This document shows, piece after piece, positions 1-8,990 of a stretch of DNA of 64,000 nt; the stretch's first letter is position 1; each line of letters begins with the position of its first letter. The notes beneath the pieces are model-generated. The model did no database searches, was not told the DNA's origin, and saw nothing but the letters and a program-made list of their open reading frames with translations. The DNA is taken from NCBI GenBank assembly GCA_023409265.1, contig JAEYHZ010000004.1, positions 124,001 to 188,000 of the forward strand, in the 5' to 3' direction. The translations under genes were made by a program, and so were the position numbers. The DNA comes from Bacillota bacterium. GTDB lineage: Bacteria > Bacillota > Clostridia > Acetivibrionales > DSM-1351.

Positions 1-1761
1 CTGCTCTCGGAATTCAAAGCAGTGGAGAATAACAACTATTCTCAGGATAGAGAATATTACTTTAGTTATGTAAGACAGGTAAATGGTATTAATTATAACG
101 GGAACACTATTTCTATTAGTGTTAATAATTATACCGGACAGGTAACAAACTACAATTGCGGTTACACTAAAAATGTAGTTTTTGAAGATGCTTCGAAAGT
201 AATAGGTCTTGATCAGGCAAAAAAGGCCTTTGTTGAAAAGCTGGGATTGAAACTTGTCTATAATATCAAATCGGATAATGATAAAGTTATCTCCTACCTG
301 GCTTATGTTCCAAAGGATTCAAACAAGTACATTGATGCAATAACCGGTAATGTTGAAAAAACTCCTAACAGTTTTGGAATTAATTATACCGGAGCAATGA
401 TGGAAAAGATGGCTTATTCCAATGCCGACGGAGGAGCGGTTGTACTTACTCCTGATGAATTGGATGCTGTTAAAGGTATGTCAGGTTTGTTGACAAAAGA
501 AGAGCTGGATACCAAAATGAGAGCTATAAGCCAATTCAAGCTTGACAGCGGGTTTACTCTTGCCAGCTCAGAACTGAGAAAGGACTGGAGAAATAAGGAT
601 TCATTGATTTGGTATCTGCGTTACACAAAGGTGAATAATGCCGATTCAAAACAGACCAGAGAAGTTTCCATATCTTTAGATGCAAAGACAGGGGATATTA
701 TAGATTTCTGGACCAATTATTATTCTCCGGAGGGTGCAAAACCACAAAAGTCCAAGGACGAAGCAATGAAAATCAGTGATGATGTGCTGAAGAGTTTAAT
801 TCCTTCAAATTATTCAAAGGTAAAATATGATGATACTTATTATACCTATGATGAAGAATCACAAAATCAGTTTACTTTCAGATATGTGAGAATTGAAAAC
901 GGCCTGGAGGTTCCAAGTGATTATATAAGCATCTCTTATGACAATCTCAGCGGTAATGTAACAAGTGTTAACACAAACTGGACAAAAGATTTAAAATTTG
1001 ATGATCCTAAAAAAGCTATTTCAGTCGATAAAGCAACAGAAGTATTATTTGATAAAATCGGCTATGGAATTGAGTATGTAGGTGAATACCAAAATAATAG
1101 CGACAAGTCCATAGTTCCAATACCTGCTGAGAATAAGAAGGTAAATGCAGTACTGGGATATTTTATTAATGGCAGCAAACCATGCATTATCAGTGCCGAA
1201 ACAGGAGACATTCTTAATTATACCGGTGTTGTATATAGGGAAAACGATGTAACTGATTATAATGATATTAAAGGCTTGGCAGCAGAAAACCAGGTTAAAA
1301 TCCTTACTCAGTTATCCATCAGATATTATGAAAATGAGCTTAAGGCCAATGACCAGCTATTACAAAAGGATTATTTCATTTTGTTAAGTAAGCTGAATGA
1401 CTTATACTATTTTGATTCAAGCATAGATAAGGAAGCAGCTGTTGAGAAAATGTACACCAATCTTATTAGCTCAGGGATAATCACAAAGGCCGAAAAAGCT
1501 CCAACCGCAACCTTGACAAGGGAAGAAGCTGCAAAATACTTTGTTAAGTTTATGAAAATGGGTCAGGTAGCTGAGATAAAAGGAATATATAAATCTGATT
1601 ATAAAGATGCCAATAAAATAAATCCTGATTTATTAGGATATGTATGCATCGCATCAGGTCTAAAAGCTATGAGTGACAGCAAAGGGAATTTTAACCCGAA
1701 GAGTAAGATGACAAGATTGGATGGACTTCTTACAATATACAATTATCTGAGCAACAAATAG
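1..1761 (+). CDS. S-layer-type surface protein with YcdB/PepSY-like repeats (5' truncated)
   Basis: The reading frame is open from base 1, so the gene starts before the window; the GTG at 22 is internal. About 586 residues are present. Two similar blocks, near residues 15-90 and 290-370, carry the pattern F-x-YVR-x-x-NG, then IS and TG or SGNV, then a TK-x-x-F motif. This resembles YcdB/YcdC (PepSY-like) repeats. The last ~100 residues contain SLH-like segments (LTREEAAKYFVKFM and a later MTRLDGLLTIYNYL), which in this family anchor proteins to secondary cell-wall polymers. The role is probably an exported, wall-bound protein with an unknown ligand. The signal peptide would lie outside the window. 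A hairpin follows the stop. Confidence 0.7.
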   Translation: MLSEFKAVENNNYSQDREYYFSYVRQVNGINYNGNTISISVNNYTGQVTNYNCGYTKNVVFEDASKVIGLDQAKKAFVEKLGLKLVYNIKSDNDKVISYLAYVPKDSNKYIDAITGNVEKTPNSFGINYTGAMMEKMAYSNADGGAVVLTPDELDAVKGMSGLLTKEELDTKMRAISQFKLDSGFTLASSELRKDWRNKDSLIWYLRYTKVNNADSKQTREVSISLDAKTGDIIDFWTNYYSPEGAKPQKSKDEAMKISDDVLKSLIPSNYSKVKYDDTYYTYDEESQNQFTFRYVRIENGLEVPSDYISISYDNLSGNVTSVNTNWTKDLKFDDPKKAISVDKATEVLFDKIGYGIEYVGEYQNNSDKSIVPIPAENKKVNAVLGYFINGSKPCIISAETGDILNYTGVVYRENDVTDYNDIKGLAAENQVKILTQLSIRYYENELKANDQLLQKDYFILLSKLNDLYYFDSSIDKEAAVEKMYTNLISSGIITKAEKAPTATLTREEAAKYFVKFMKMGQVAEIKGIYKSDYKDANKINPDLLGYVCIASGLKAMSDSKGNFNPKSKMTRLDGLLTIYNYLSNK

Positions 1762-1801
1762 AATTTTGAAAAGATTTATAATACTGTCAATAAAAAAAGG
1801 G

Positions 1802-1823
1802 GGGACTGACAAAAGTCAGTCCC
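1802..1823 (+). terminator. hairpin terminator after the surface protein gene
   Basis: A perfect 9-bp stem (GGGACTGAC / GTCAGTCCC) with an AAAA loop lies 40 bp after the stop. An A-run precedes it and a short T/A tract follows, so it would terminate better on the minus strand but can act on both. Confidence 0.6.
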
Positions 1824-2098
1824 TTAAATAATAGGGATTTATCAAAAAATAGATATAAGCATAATTAAATGTATTAATACACAAGTTTATTGTATAATTA
1901 TACGCCACTAATACAAATATTTCAATAATTATTTTAATAATTCATCGTAATAAATTATTAGAATAGTAAATTGCTAATTCATTAACCTTGAAAAGTATAT
2001 TTTATGTATAAATATCTTAATTTGGCTATTTATGTTTGACTATTTATTATCATAAAGGTTAAAATTAAATAAACTATAAATATTTTGGAGGTAAAGTA
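1824..2098. other. A+T-rich intergenic stretch
   Basis: No ORF of convincing composition and no strong hairpin is visible. A TTGACT hexamer near 2036 could be a -35 element for the Dabb gene, but no good -10 is spaced correctly. The GGAGG ribosome site of that gene closes the stretch. Confidence 0.5.
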
Positions 2099-2386
2099 AT
2101 GCTAACACATGTAGTTTTTTTTAAATTAAAGGATAAAAGTCCGGAAACTCTTCAAAAAATAAAAACAGATCTTCTTGCCCTAAAGGATAAAATTTCATTA
2201 ATAAAATCTATTGAAGTCGGTTTAGATATTTTGCATACTGAGAGATCCTATGATGTGGTTCTCTATACCAAATTTGATTCTTTAGAAGATATGCAGGCTT
2301 ATCAGATTCACCCGGAACATGTTAAATTTGGAGAATACATTCATACAGTTAAGGAATCAATTGTTGCCGTAGATTTTGAAAGTTAA
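2099..2386 (+). CDS. Dabb-family stress-responsive alpha/beta-barrel protein
   Basis: A 95-residue protein starting MLTHVVFFKLKD and carrying a conserved-looking HPEHVKFGEYI segment near residue 70. This is the usual size and pattern of a Dabb (dimeric alpha/beta barrel) domain, a ferredoxin-like fold that works as a dimer. The family includes stress-induced proteins and some small enzymes, so the substrate cannot be named. The start is supported by TTTGGAGGTAA seven bases upstream. It stands alone, with no signal peptide or membrane segment, and is probably cytoplasmic. Confidence 0.8.
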   Translation: MLTHVVFFKLKDKSPETLQKIKTDLLALKDKISLIKSIEVGLDILHTERSYDVVLYTKFDSLEDMQAYQIHPEHVKFGEYIHTVKESIVAVDFES

Positions 2387-2469
2387 TTATTTCTTTATAT
2401 ATAAGTTACTGGCAGGATAAAATATATAAATATTAACTAATGACAATATACTTTGGAGATGGGAATAAT

Positions 2470-3633
2470 ATGAAAAATAATTATATGATTATACTGGTAT
2501 TAATATTGTTAATATCAGTTTTTACAGGATGTGGAAACAACCTTTACAGCAGCAAAGTTACTACTGATTCAATTAATACACAGAGTAAGCCATCAGAACA
2601 GACCAAACCGGTTGATAACAGCGTTTCTGAAAGCACAGCGCCGGGCGGAACTACATCAGAAAGCACAGACTCCCAAAATAGCCAGCCGGCGTCGGATACA
2701 AAAGGGATTGATGTTATAGATTACTCCAAGGTAAAACCGAATGAAAGCGGACAGATTATGGTTGTTATGTTTCATAACTTTGTTGATGCTTATCCAAAGG
2801 GTAATAATGAGTATACAACCACATTTTCTGAGTTTGAGAAATTATTGCCTGAACTATATGAAAAGAACTATAGATTGGTAAGTCTATCAGATATGGTTGA
2901 TAATAACGTCAACGTTCCGGCAGGATGCATACCTATAGTATTTACTTTTGATGACGGCACTTCAGGTCAGTTTAGCCTGGTCGAACAGGACGGAAAGCTC
3001 ATAGTGAATCCAAAATCAGCGGTTGGAATAATGGAGGAATTTAACAAAAAGCATCCTGACTTTGGTTTAGAGGGTACCTTTTATGTAAATCTTGGAGTAA
3101 AAACCTTTTCGGGTTCAGGAAACATGGCTGACAGGCTTAATTACCTTATCGGCAAAGGCTTTGAGATAGGTAATCATACAAAAACACATGTACAGCTGCC
3201 TAAGGTCAAAACTGTGCAGAAAATGCTTGAAGAGGTGGGAGGCAATCAGGTTTTGATGAATGAAATCGTACCTGGATATTCTTTTAATACATTTTCACTT
3301 CCTTTCGGAGAAGCCTCAAAGGATATGAAGCAGTATGTGATAAAAGGAAATTATCAGGGTGTTGATTACAAGCATTCAGCTATTGTACTGGTTGGTGCCA
3401 ACCCGGCGCCATCACCGGTTTCTTCAAAATTTGATCCGATGGCGCTTCCAAGAGTCAGAGCTACCGGGCAAAAAAAAGTGGATTGTGATTTGGCATGGTG
3501 GCTGGAAGCCTTGAAAAAGGGAAGTTCACAATATATAAGCGACGGCAATCCCAACACTGTTACAGTACCAAAGGATAAACAGAAAAATGTGGACATGTCA
3601 AAATTAAATGGAAAGCAATTGGTAACTTATTGA
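2470..3633 (+). CDS. lipoprotein polysaccharide deacetylase (NodB domain)
   Basis: The 387-residue protein begins with a lipoprotein signal (MKNNYMIILVLILL..., lipobox VFTGC at about residue 20), then a Ser/Thr/Pro-rich linker to about residue 75. The catalytic domain shows NodB motif 1 (FTFDDGTSG) and a metal-binding His motif (GNHTKTH). It probably removes acetyl groups from peptidoglycan or another extracellular glycan while tethered to the outer face of the membrane. An upstream in-frame ATG at 2440 was rejected because the ribosome site TTTGGAGATGGG fits the ATG at 2470, which also starts exactly at the signal peptide. A terminator follows. Confidence 0.85.
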   Translation: MKNNYMIILVLILLISVFTGCGNNLYSSKVTTDSINTQSKPSEQTKPVDNSVSESTAPGGTTSESTDSQNSQPASDTKGIDVIDYSKVKPNESGQIMVVMFHNFVDAYPKGNNEYTTTFSEFEKLLPELYEKNYRLVSLSDMVDNNVNVPAGCIPIVFTFDDGTSGQFSLVEQDGKLIVNPKSAVGIMEEFNKKHPDFGLEGTFYVNLGVKTFSGSGNMADRLNYLIGKGFEIGNHTKTHVQLPKVKTVQKMLEEVGGNQVLMNEIVPGYSFNTFSLPFGEASKDMKQYVIKGNYQGVDYKHSAIVLVGANPAPSPVSSKFDPMALPRVRATGQKKVDCDLAWWLEALKKGSSQYISDGNPNTVTVPKDKQKNVDMSKLNGKQLVTY

Positions 3634-3665
3634 CTTAAACTGTTTAAAAAAGCTTATTAAGTACG

Positions 3666-3708
3666 CCTCGATACCGGCTCTGAAATTATGTCGGTACCGG
3701 GGTTTTTT
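3666..3708 (+). terminator. intrinsic terminator after the deacetylase gene
   Basis: An 11-bp stem with one mismatch (CCTCGATACCG / CGGTACCGGGG) is followed directly by six T residues, 33 bp after the stop codon. Confidence 0.8.
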
Positions 3709-3753
3709 AATGCTTTTTTTACCATAATAAAGGTATATTTCATCGTCAGATTG

Positions 3754-3783
3754 TTTACAATAAGCATGGGAATATTATATAAT
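3754..3783 (+). promoter_or_regulatory. sigma-A-like promoter for the small-gene pair
   Basis: TTTACA and a perfect TATAAT are separated by 18 bp. They lie about 145 bp upstream of the two small unknown genes and after the preceding terminator. Confidence 0.55.
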
Positions 3784-3926
3784 TAATGTTAAATATTGGG
3801 TATAACATTCGTACAGTTTGTGTTAAGGAATAGTTAAATAATAGACAAGATTTTTTAATTAAGATAGTTAAAAAACAACTTGTTATTTTATTATTCCTAA
3901 TGAAAAAAAGGGAGAGGTAATAGAGT

Positions 3927-4238
3927 ATGAGTCAAAGACAAATAAAAAAAATGCAAACCGATACAGATGTAAAGCGTAAAGCCATTAAACAGGTAGTTGC
4001 TCACATTAGAAAAAAGATTACTTCCGAATATGTCGGGAGCGAGCATTTGAAAGAGTGGCTGTCTGAAATAGAAATTATAATTGCTAAAGAGGAGTTTAAC
4101 ATCAAGGATTATATCCAAGCCAGAAAGAGCCTTAATGATATTATTGAAAGGACTTTGGATGAAGAAATGAGATTTAAATTAAGGGATTCCTGGTATAGTT
4201 TGGGAAAGGCTTTGGAAAAAAAAGTAAAGATTAATTAA
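3927..4238 (+). CDS. small charged protein of unknown function
   Basis: 103 residues, not recognised. It is highly charged and predicted mainly helical, with Lys/Arg-rich ends (MSQRQIKKMQTD at the start and LEKKVKIN at the end), no signal peptide, no transmembrane segment and no cysteine. The ribosome site GGGAGAGG lies about 10 bases upstream of the ATG. A second small gene starts 20 bp downstream on the same strand and the pair shares a promoter and a terminator, so they are probably co-transcribed. The residue pattern suggests a soluble helical bundle; no function can be assigned. Confidence 0.6.
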   Translation: MSQRQIKKMQTDTDVKRKAIKQVVAHIRKKITSEYVGSEHLKEWLSEIEIIIAKEEFNIKDYIQARKSLNDIIERTLDEEMRFKLRDSWYSLGKALEKKVKIN

Positions 4239-4258
4239 ACAGTTTTTGGGGGGAAGAT

Positions 4259-4441
4259 ATGTTTTGGAAACAAAAGAAAAACACAGTTGAAAAGGGCAAT
4301 GTTTTACTGGAAAGTATTAAAAGAGATATAGAAATTCAGCTAAGAAATAGAGGAATACAGGTTTCCGGCATAGAGATGCAGATAAACACCGAAAATATTT
4401 CTCTCAGTATTTATATAAATGGAAGCAAAAGATTGGCTTGA
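4259..4441 (+). CDS. 60-residue protein of unknown function
   Basis: Starts MFWKQKKNTVEKG after a strong GGGGGG ribosome site. The first half is basic and helical; the second half alternates hydrophobic residues (ENISLSIYINGS), suggesting a beta strand or hairpin. There are no cysteines, signal peptide or membrane segment. It is the second gene of a two-gene unit and ends 17 bp before a strong bidirectional terminator. Not recognised; the real-gene call rests on the ribosome site, position and terminator. Confidence 0.55.
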   Translation: MFWKQKKNTVEKGNVLLESIKRDIEIQLRNRGIQVSGIEMQINTENISLSIYINGSKRLA

Positions 4442-4457
4442 ATTATTATGATATTTA

Positions 4458-4498
4458 AAAACTCCTTATTTGGTCCACTGGATGAATAAGGAGTTTTT
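4458..4498. terminator. bidirectional terminator between the small genes and argH
   Basis: A 13-bp perfect stem (AAAACTCCTTATT / AATAAGGAGTTTT) has a 13-base loop with T-runs on both strands. It can end the plus-strand small-gene transcript and the minus-strand argGH transcript. Confidence 0.85.
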
Positions 4499-4560
4499 AG
4501 TGTTCTTAAAGCTATTTTATTGAGTTTATAACGCATCATTTCAATGAGGTCAGGATGTCC

Positions 4561-5946
4561 TTAAAGTGAACATGGCCCTGATATAAAATCTCTGGCACTT
4601 TTTATTGCCTTTAGTACGGTTTCAGCTGAAGGGCCGCCTGGAAGATTTCTCCCTGATACACATTTTTCGAGGCTGATTTCGGTATATACATCTTCCTGGA
4701 TTTTATCCGAAAAGTTCTTGAATTCCTCCATGGTCATATCATCGATGGCCTTGTTGTTTTCAATACAGTAAAGTACCATTTTACCAATTATTTCGTGTGC
4801 GTTTCTAAAGGGGATACCCTTTTTAACAAGGTAGTCGGCAATGTCGGTTGCGTTGGTGAAACCACCCTGAGCAGCTCTGTACATATTTGCTTTTCTCAGC
4901 TTCATTGTGGCCAGCATGTTGGTGAAAACCGGAAGGCACATTTTGACTGTATCCACTGCATCAAATATGGCTTCCTTATCCTCCTGCATGTCTTTGTTAT
5001 ATGCCAGTGGAAGAGATTTCATAACGGTAAGCAGTGTCATCAAACTGCCATAGACCCGGCCGGTTTTTCCACGAGCCAGCTCGGCTACATCAGGATTTTT
5101 TTTCTGTGGCATAATACTGCTGCCGGTACTAAAGGCATCATCAAGCTCAATAAAACCAAACTCATGAGACGACCACAGAATGATTTCCTCACTTAACCTG
5201 CTTACATGCATCATCAGAATTGAAAGGCAGGATGCGAGCTCAATTGCAAAATCTCTGTCACTTACACCATCAAGACTGTTTTGTGTAATATCATTGAAGC
5301 CTAATTCTTTGGCAACCATATACCTGTCAAGAGGATATGTGGTACCTGCCAGAGCACCTGAACCCAATGGAAGTATGTTCATTCTTGAGTAACAATCGCT
5401 CAAACGCATAAAATCCCGCTTGAACATCTCAAAATAAGCCATCAAATGATGAGCAAAAGTTATTGGCTGAGCTCTCTGCAGATGTGTATAGCCGGGCAGA
5501 ATTGTGCCTGTATTTGCTTCAGATATGTTCAAAATAGTATTTTCAAGTGCAAGTATCATATCACTAATAACATTGATTTCATCCTTCAAATACATTCTTA
5601 TATCCAGGGCAACCTGGTCGTTGCGGCTTCTTCCAGTGTGAAGCTTTTTACCCGTGTCGCCAATCCTGGAGATTAGGATTTTTTCAACATTCATGTGAAT
5701 ATCCTCGGCATCAACCTCAAATTCGATTTTTCCTTCTTCAATATCCTTTAAAATATCTTTCAAGGTATCCTGAATAAGCTTGCTTTCTTCAACCGGAATT
5801 ATTCCGCATTTTCCAAGCATGTTGGAATGGGCTATGCTTCCAAGGATATCCTGTTTGTACATTCTGCAGTCAAATCTTATGGAGGAGTTGAAATCATCCA
5901 CAAGCTTGTCAGTTCCTTTTTCAAATCTACCGCCCCAAAGTTTCAT
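4561..5946 (-). CDS. argH: argininosuccinate lyase
   Basis: Catalyses the last step of arginine synthesis, splitting argininosuccinate into arginine and fumarate, in the cytoplasm as a homotetramer. The 461-residue length is typical. The superfamily signature GSSIMPQKKNPD begins near residue 275, and HTGRSRNDQ lies near residue 105. The start chosen gives the conserved family N-terminus MKLWGGRFEKG and has GGAGG four bases upstream; an ATG 33 bases earlier encodes a non-conserved extension. It lies 162 bp downstream of argG on the same strand, so the two probably form an operon, with an intervening hairpin that may lower argH expression. Confidence 0.97.
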   Translation of the reverse strand: MKLWGGRFEKGTDKLVDDFNSSIRFDCRMYKQDILGSIAHSNMLGKCGIIPVEESKLIQDTLKDILKDIEEGKIEFEVDAEDIHMNVEKILISRIGDTGKKLHTGRSRNDQVALDIRMYLKDEINVISDMILALENTILNISEANTGTILPGYTHLQRAQPITFAHHLMAYFEMFKRDFMRLSDCYSRMNILPLGSGALAGTTYPLDRYMVAKELGFNDITQNSLDGVSDRDFAIELASCLSILMMHVSRLSEEIILWSSHEFGFIELDDAFSTGSSIMPQKKNPDVAELARGKTGRVYGSLMTLLTVMKSLPLAYNKDMQEDKEAIFDAVDTVKMCLPVFTNMLATMKLRKANMYRAAQGGFTNATDIADYLVKKGIPFRNAHEIIGKMVLYCIENNKAIDDMTMEEFKNFSDKIQEDVYTEISLEKCVSGRNLPGGPSAETVLKAIKSARDFISGPCSL

Positions 5947-6045
5947 AAAACCTCCGTCAAACTTCATAATTAATGACATAACATATTATAACACATGAGT
6001 TAAATAGAAAATTTTTGACTATTGAAAAAATTTTAATGCCTTATA

Positions 6046-6075
6046 AAGGGACAGTCCATTCCGGATTGTCCCCTT
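6046..6075 (-). terminator. hairpin between argG and argH
   Basis: A 12-bp stem (AAGGGACAGTCC / GGATTGTCCCTT with one bulged C) lies 34 bp after the argG stop. No strong T-run follows on the minus strand, so it is a weak terminator or mRNA-stabilising hairpin rather than a full stop. Confidence 0.5.
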
Positions 6076-6108
6076 AAAATGAGCATTACTTATTCAATAA
6101 CGCAATTA

Positions 6109-7326
6109 TTACTTATCTTTGTTTTGCAGCATTTGAGCTCTTACTTTTAGTGGAAGACCAAACAGATTGATAAAGCCTTCGGCATCCTTCTGGTTGTAAA
6201 CTTCATCCTTACTGAAGGTAGCTATTGCTTCATTATACAAGGAGTACTCCGATTTTGCTCCTGCTGGCATGCAGTTTCCTTTATAAAGCTTCATTCTGAC
6301 AGTTCCTGTAACAGTTTCCTGAGTCTTGTCAACAAAAGCTGACAAGGATTCACGAAGAGGAGTGTACCATTGGCCGAAGTAAACCAATTCCGCAAATCTC
6401 TGAGCAATAATATCCTTATAATGTAATGTATCTCTATCAAGACACAGCAGTTCCAATTCTCTGTGAGCAGCGTAAAGTACAGTTCCACCGGGAGTTTCGT
6501 AAACGCCCCTGGATTTCATTCCAACAAGTCTGTTTTCAACCATATCGATTATACCAACACCGTTGGCCCCGGCAATTTTGTTTAATACATCCATTAATTC
6601 AATTGGACTGTACTCAACACCATTAACTTTTTTTGGAATACCCTTTTCAAAGTCAATTTCTACATAGGTAGGTACATCCGGAGCCTTTTCAGGTGAAACC
6701 ATCAGTTTGAGAAGTTTTTCATACTGGGGCTCATTCCATGGGTCTTCAAGGTCTGATCCTTCATGGCTCAAGTGCCATAGGTTTCTATCCATACTGTAGT
6801 TGTCTTTTTTTGTAACCGGTATTGGAATATTTCTGGCTTCAGCATAGTCTATTGCATCTTCTCTGGATTTAATGTCCCATATTCTCCAGGGGGCTATGAT
6901 TTTAAGGTGAGGAGCCAGGGCTTTAACCGTCAGTTCAAATCTGACCTGATCGTTGCCTTTTCCGGTCGCGCCGTGACAAATAGCTGTACAGCCTTCCTTC
7001 AGTGCAATCTCAACCATCCTTTTTGCAATTATCGGTCTGGCAAAGGAAGTTCCGAGAAGGTACTTGCCTTCATAAACGGCATTGGCTTTAAGCGTTGGAT
7101 ATATAAAGTCAGTTATGAATTCTTCCTTCAGATCCTCTATGTAAAGCTTGGATGCTCCTGTCTTCATTGCTTTCTCATGTAATGGTTCAAGTTCTTCGCC
7201 CTGTCCGACGTCACCAGCCATTGCAATAACTTCATAACCATAATTTTCCTTTAACCATGGAATAATTATTGAAGTATCAAGTCCACCTGAATATGCCAAT
7301 AAAACTTTTTCCTTCTGAGTACTCAT
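6109..7326 (-). CDS. argG: argininosuccinate synthase
   Basis: Joins citrulline and aspartate with ATP hydrolysis to AMP, giving argininosuccinate. The 405-residue protein has the N-type ATP pyrophosphatase loop AYSGGLDTS at residues 11-19 and the family motifs GKGNDQVRFE and SMDRNLWHLSHEG. The start at 7326 was chosen over an upstream in-frame ATG at 7464 because AAAGGGTGGG precedes it and MSTQKEKVLLAYSGG is the normal N-terminus; the longer form would add a spurious hydrophobic 46-residue leader. argH follows. Upstream lie a promoter-like element and a short palindrome next to the ribosome site. Confidence 0.97.
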   Translation of the reverse strand: MSTQKEKVLLAYSGGLDTSIIIPWLKENYGYEVIAMAGDVGQGEELEPLHEKAMKTGASKLYIEDLKEEFITDFIYPTLKANAVYEGKYLLGTSFARPIIAKRMVEIALKEGCTAICHGATGKGNDQVRFELTVKALAPHLKIIAPWRIWDIKSREDAIDYAEARNIPIPVTKKDNYSMDRNLWHLSHEGSDLEDPWNEPQYEKLLKLMVSPEKAPDVPTYVEIDFEKGIPKKVNGVEYSPIELMDVLNKIAGANGVGIIDMVENRLVGMKSRGVYETPGGTVLYAAHRELELLCLDRDTLHYKDIIAQRFAELVYFGQWYTPLRESLSAFVDKTQETVTGTVRMKLYKGNCMPAGAKSEYSLYNEAIATFSKDEVYNQKDAEGFINLFGLPLKVRAQMLQNKDK

Positions 7327-7342
7327 TTTAACCCACCCTTTC

Positions 7343-7360
7343 TGCTGATCCGACTCAGCA
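7343..7360 (-). promoter_or_regulatory. palindrome TGCTGA-N6-TCAGCA before argG
   Basis: A perfect 6-bp inverted repeat with a 6-base loop ends about 8 bases upstream of the argG ribosome site. It could be an operator or an mRNA hairpin controlling translation. It does not match the usual ArgR box, so no regulator is named. Confidence 0.35.
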
Positions 7361-7421
7361 CTTAAAACTAATATAGTAATTAATAAAGAAATAAAAAAAC
7401 AACATTCAAAAAGTATGCTAA

Positions 7422-7450
7422 AATATATAATATCGCATCGGTCTGGTAAA
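7422..7450 (-). promoter_or_regulatory. argG: candidate argG promoter
   Basis: On the minus strand TTTACC and TATATT are separated by 17 bp, giving a leader of roughly 90 bases before argG. The match is moderate. Confidence 0.4.
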
Positions 7451-7535
7451 AAAATTTCGGTCACAGAAAATTTTCTTACCTCATTTAGTCGATAAATGTA
7501 TTATATAACACAATGCATAAATATGCAATACGTTA

Positions 7536-7565
7536 TATATTTATACATAATATATTTATACATAA
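7536..7565. repeat. exact tandem duplication of a 15-bp A+T unit
   Basis: The unit TATATTTATACATAA occurs twice back to back, just upstream of the ruvC ribosome site. It looks like a replication-slippage duplication and may set the -10 region of ruvC. Confidence 0.7.
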
Positions 7566-7587
7566 TAAGTTTAAGGAGTTTACATAA

Positions 7588-8088
7588 ATGATTATAATGG
7601 GCATTGACCCCGGATTTGCAATTACAGGCTATGGTGTTGTAAAATATGAAGGGAACAAATTTTCGGTTTTGGATTATGGTGCTGTTACAACAGAGGCTGC
7701 CATGAAGCTGTCCCAAAGGCTTTTAATACTTCATAACAGGCTTGAGGATTTAATTGCAAAGCACCAGCCTGATGCCATTTCGATTGAAGAATTATTTTTT
7801 AATAAGAATATTAAAACTGCTCTTACAGTGGGGCATGGAAGAGGTGTGGCTGTATTGGCAGCTGCAAAATCAGGAGTGGATATTTTTGAATATACTCCAC
7901 TGCAGGTAAAGCAGTCGGTGGTTGGATATGGAAGAGCAGAAAAGGCTCAAATACAGCAGATGGTGAAGGCAATTTTAAATTTGAACGCAATCCCAAAGCC
8001 CGATGATGTGGCAGATGCTCTGGCAGTTGCCATATGTCACGGCAACTCTCACCGGATGGGTGCAGTACTCGGGAACAAAGCGTATTAG
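7588..8088 (+). CDS. ruvC: Holliday junction endonuclease RuvC
   Basis: Resolves Holliday junctions by paired nicking after RuvAB branch migration. The 166-residue protein matches family length. The acidic catalytic set is visible: D7 in MGIDPG, E67 in ISIEELF, and D140 and D143 in PDDVADALA. AAGGAG lies 10 bases before the ATG. It is the first gene of a ruvC-ruvA-ruvB cluster on the plus strand, 170 bp from ruvA. Confidence 0.97.
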   Translation: MIIMGIDPGFAITGYGVVKYEGNKFSVLDYGAVTTEAAMKLSQRLLILHNRLEDLIAKHQPDAISIEELFFNKNIKTALTVGHGRGVAVLAAAKSGVDIFEYTPLQVKQSVVGYGRAEKAQIQQMVKAILNLNAIPKPDDVADALAVAICHGNSHRMGAVLGNKAY

Positions 8089-8258
8089 AATTAATAATAG
8101 TATGTTATTGAAACAAACACATAAACTATATACTTTAAAACGGCAAGGCCAATTAACCTCCTTTATTCGTCTTATTGCGTATTAGGAGTGAATAATTTCA
8201 TCAATATTTTTGTGCTGCTATGTGGCTCAAAGCCATTACAATGTCTTAGGAGGTTATT

Positions 8259-8864
8259 ATGTACGCATACATAAAAGGAACACTTGAAGCAAAGAGCAAT
8301 GACAGTATCATAGTTGAAGCAGGCGGCGTCGGATACAGAATATTTACCGCATTATCCACAATAAACAGCGTAGGACAGCTGTCCTCTCCGGTAAAAATTT
8401 ATACACATTATTATGTCAGGGAAGATATTGCCGCTCTCTACGGTTTTCATACCATGGAGGAACTGGGCATGTTTGACATGCTCATATCTGTGTCTGGGGT
8501 TGGTCCCAAAGCGGCAATATCCATGATCTCAACGCTGTCGCCATCAAGGTTTGCACTGGCGGTGGTATCCCAGGACACCAAGTCCTTGTCCAAAGCGCCG
8601 GGAATAGGCTCAAAAATGGCACAGCGTATTATATTGGAGCTGAAGGACAAGATATCGAAAGAGCAGCTGACAGCCGGCAGCCTTTCTGAGAGCACTCAGG
8701 TTGTTGAAGGCGGAAATCAGTCTTCCGTCTCAGAGGCTGTCAGTGCCCTGATGGTTTTGGGCTACAGCTCCTTCGAAGCCTCCAGCGCTGTAAGCAAGGC
8801 GTATCAGGAGGGTATGGGAGTAGAAGAAATAATTATGAAGGCATTGAAGTCACTTTCAAAATAG
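8259..8864 (+). CDS. ruvA: Holliday junction branch migration protein RuvA
   Basis: Forms tetramers that bind four-way junctions and load the RuvB motor. The 201-residue protein starts MYAYIKGTLEA (OB-fold domain I), has two helix-hairpin-helix motifs (VSGVGPKAA near residue 78 and APGIGSKMAQ near residue 113) and a C-terminal three-helix domain III from about residue 150 that contacts RuvB. TAGGAGG precedes the ATG. It is followed 126 bp later by ruvB with an A/T hairpin between them. Confidence 0.97.
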   Translation: MYAYIKGTLEAKSNDSIIVEAGGVGYRIFTALSTINSVGQLSSPVKIYTHYYVREDIAALYGFHTMEELGMFDMLISVSGVGPKAAISMISTLSPSRFALAVVSQDTKSLSKAPGIGSKMAQRIILELKDKISKEQLTAGSLSESTQVVEGGNQSSVSEAVSALMVLGYSSFEASSAVSKAYQEGMGVEEIIMKALKSLSK

Positions 8865-8901
8865 AATGAATGTCAGGTAAATATATTATATTTTATCCCA
8901 T

Positions 8902-8926
8902 AAAAAAGTATTTTGAATACTTTTTT
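8902..8926. terminator. A/T hairpin between ruvA and ruvB
   Basis: A perfect 11-bp stem (AAAAAAGTATT / AATACTTTTTT) with a 3-base loop ends in T6. The stem is A/T-rich and thus weak; it may attenuate ruvB rather than stop transcription. Confidence 0.4.
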
Positions 8927-8990
8927 AGTGCCAAAGTGTTTAAAAACGCTCTTTGTGATTCAGTTGGCACGCGGGGGTATGGAGGGTAAA

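Noticed and set aside
7327..7500. T-box or arginine riboswitch upstream of argG
   Set aside because: The leader is under 100 bases, has no T-box sequence and no terminator-antiterminator pair; only a short palindrome is present.
8003..8185. ORF overlapping the end of ruvC in another frame
   Set aside because: It overlaps ruvC's catalytic C-terminal region, has no ribosome site and continues into non-coding A+T-rich DNA.
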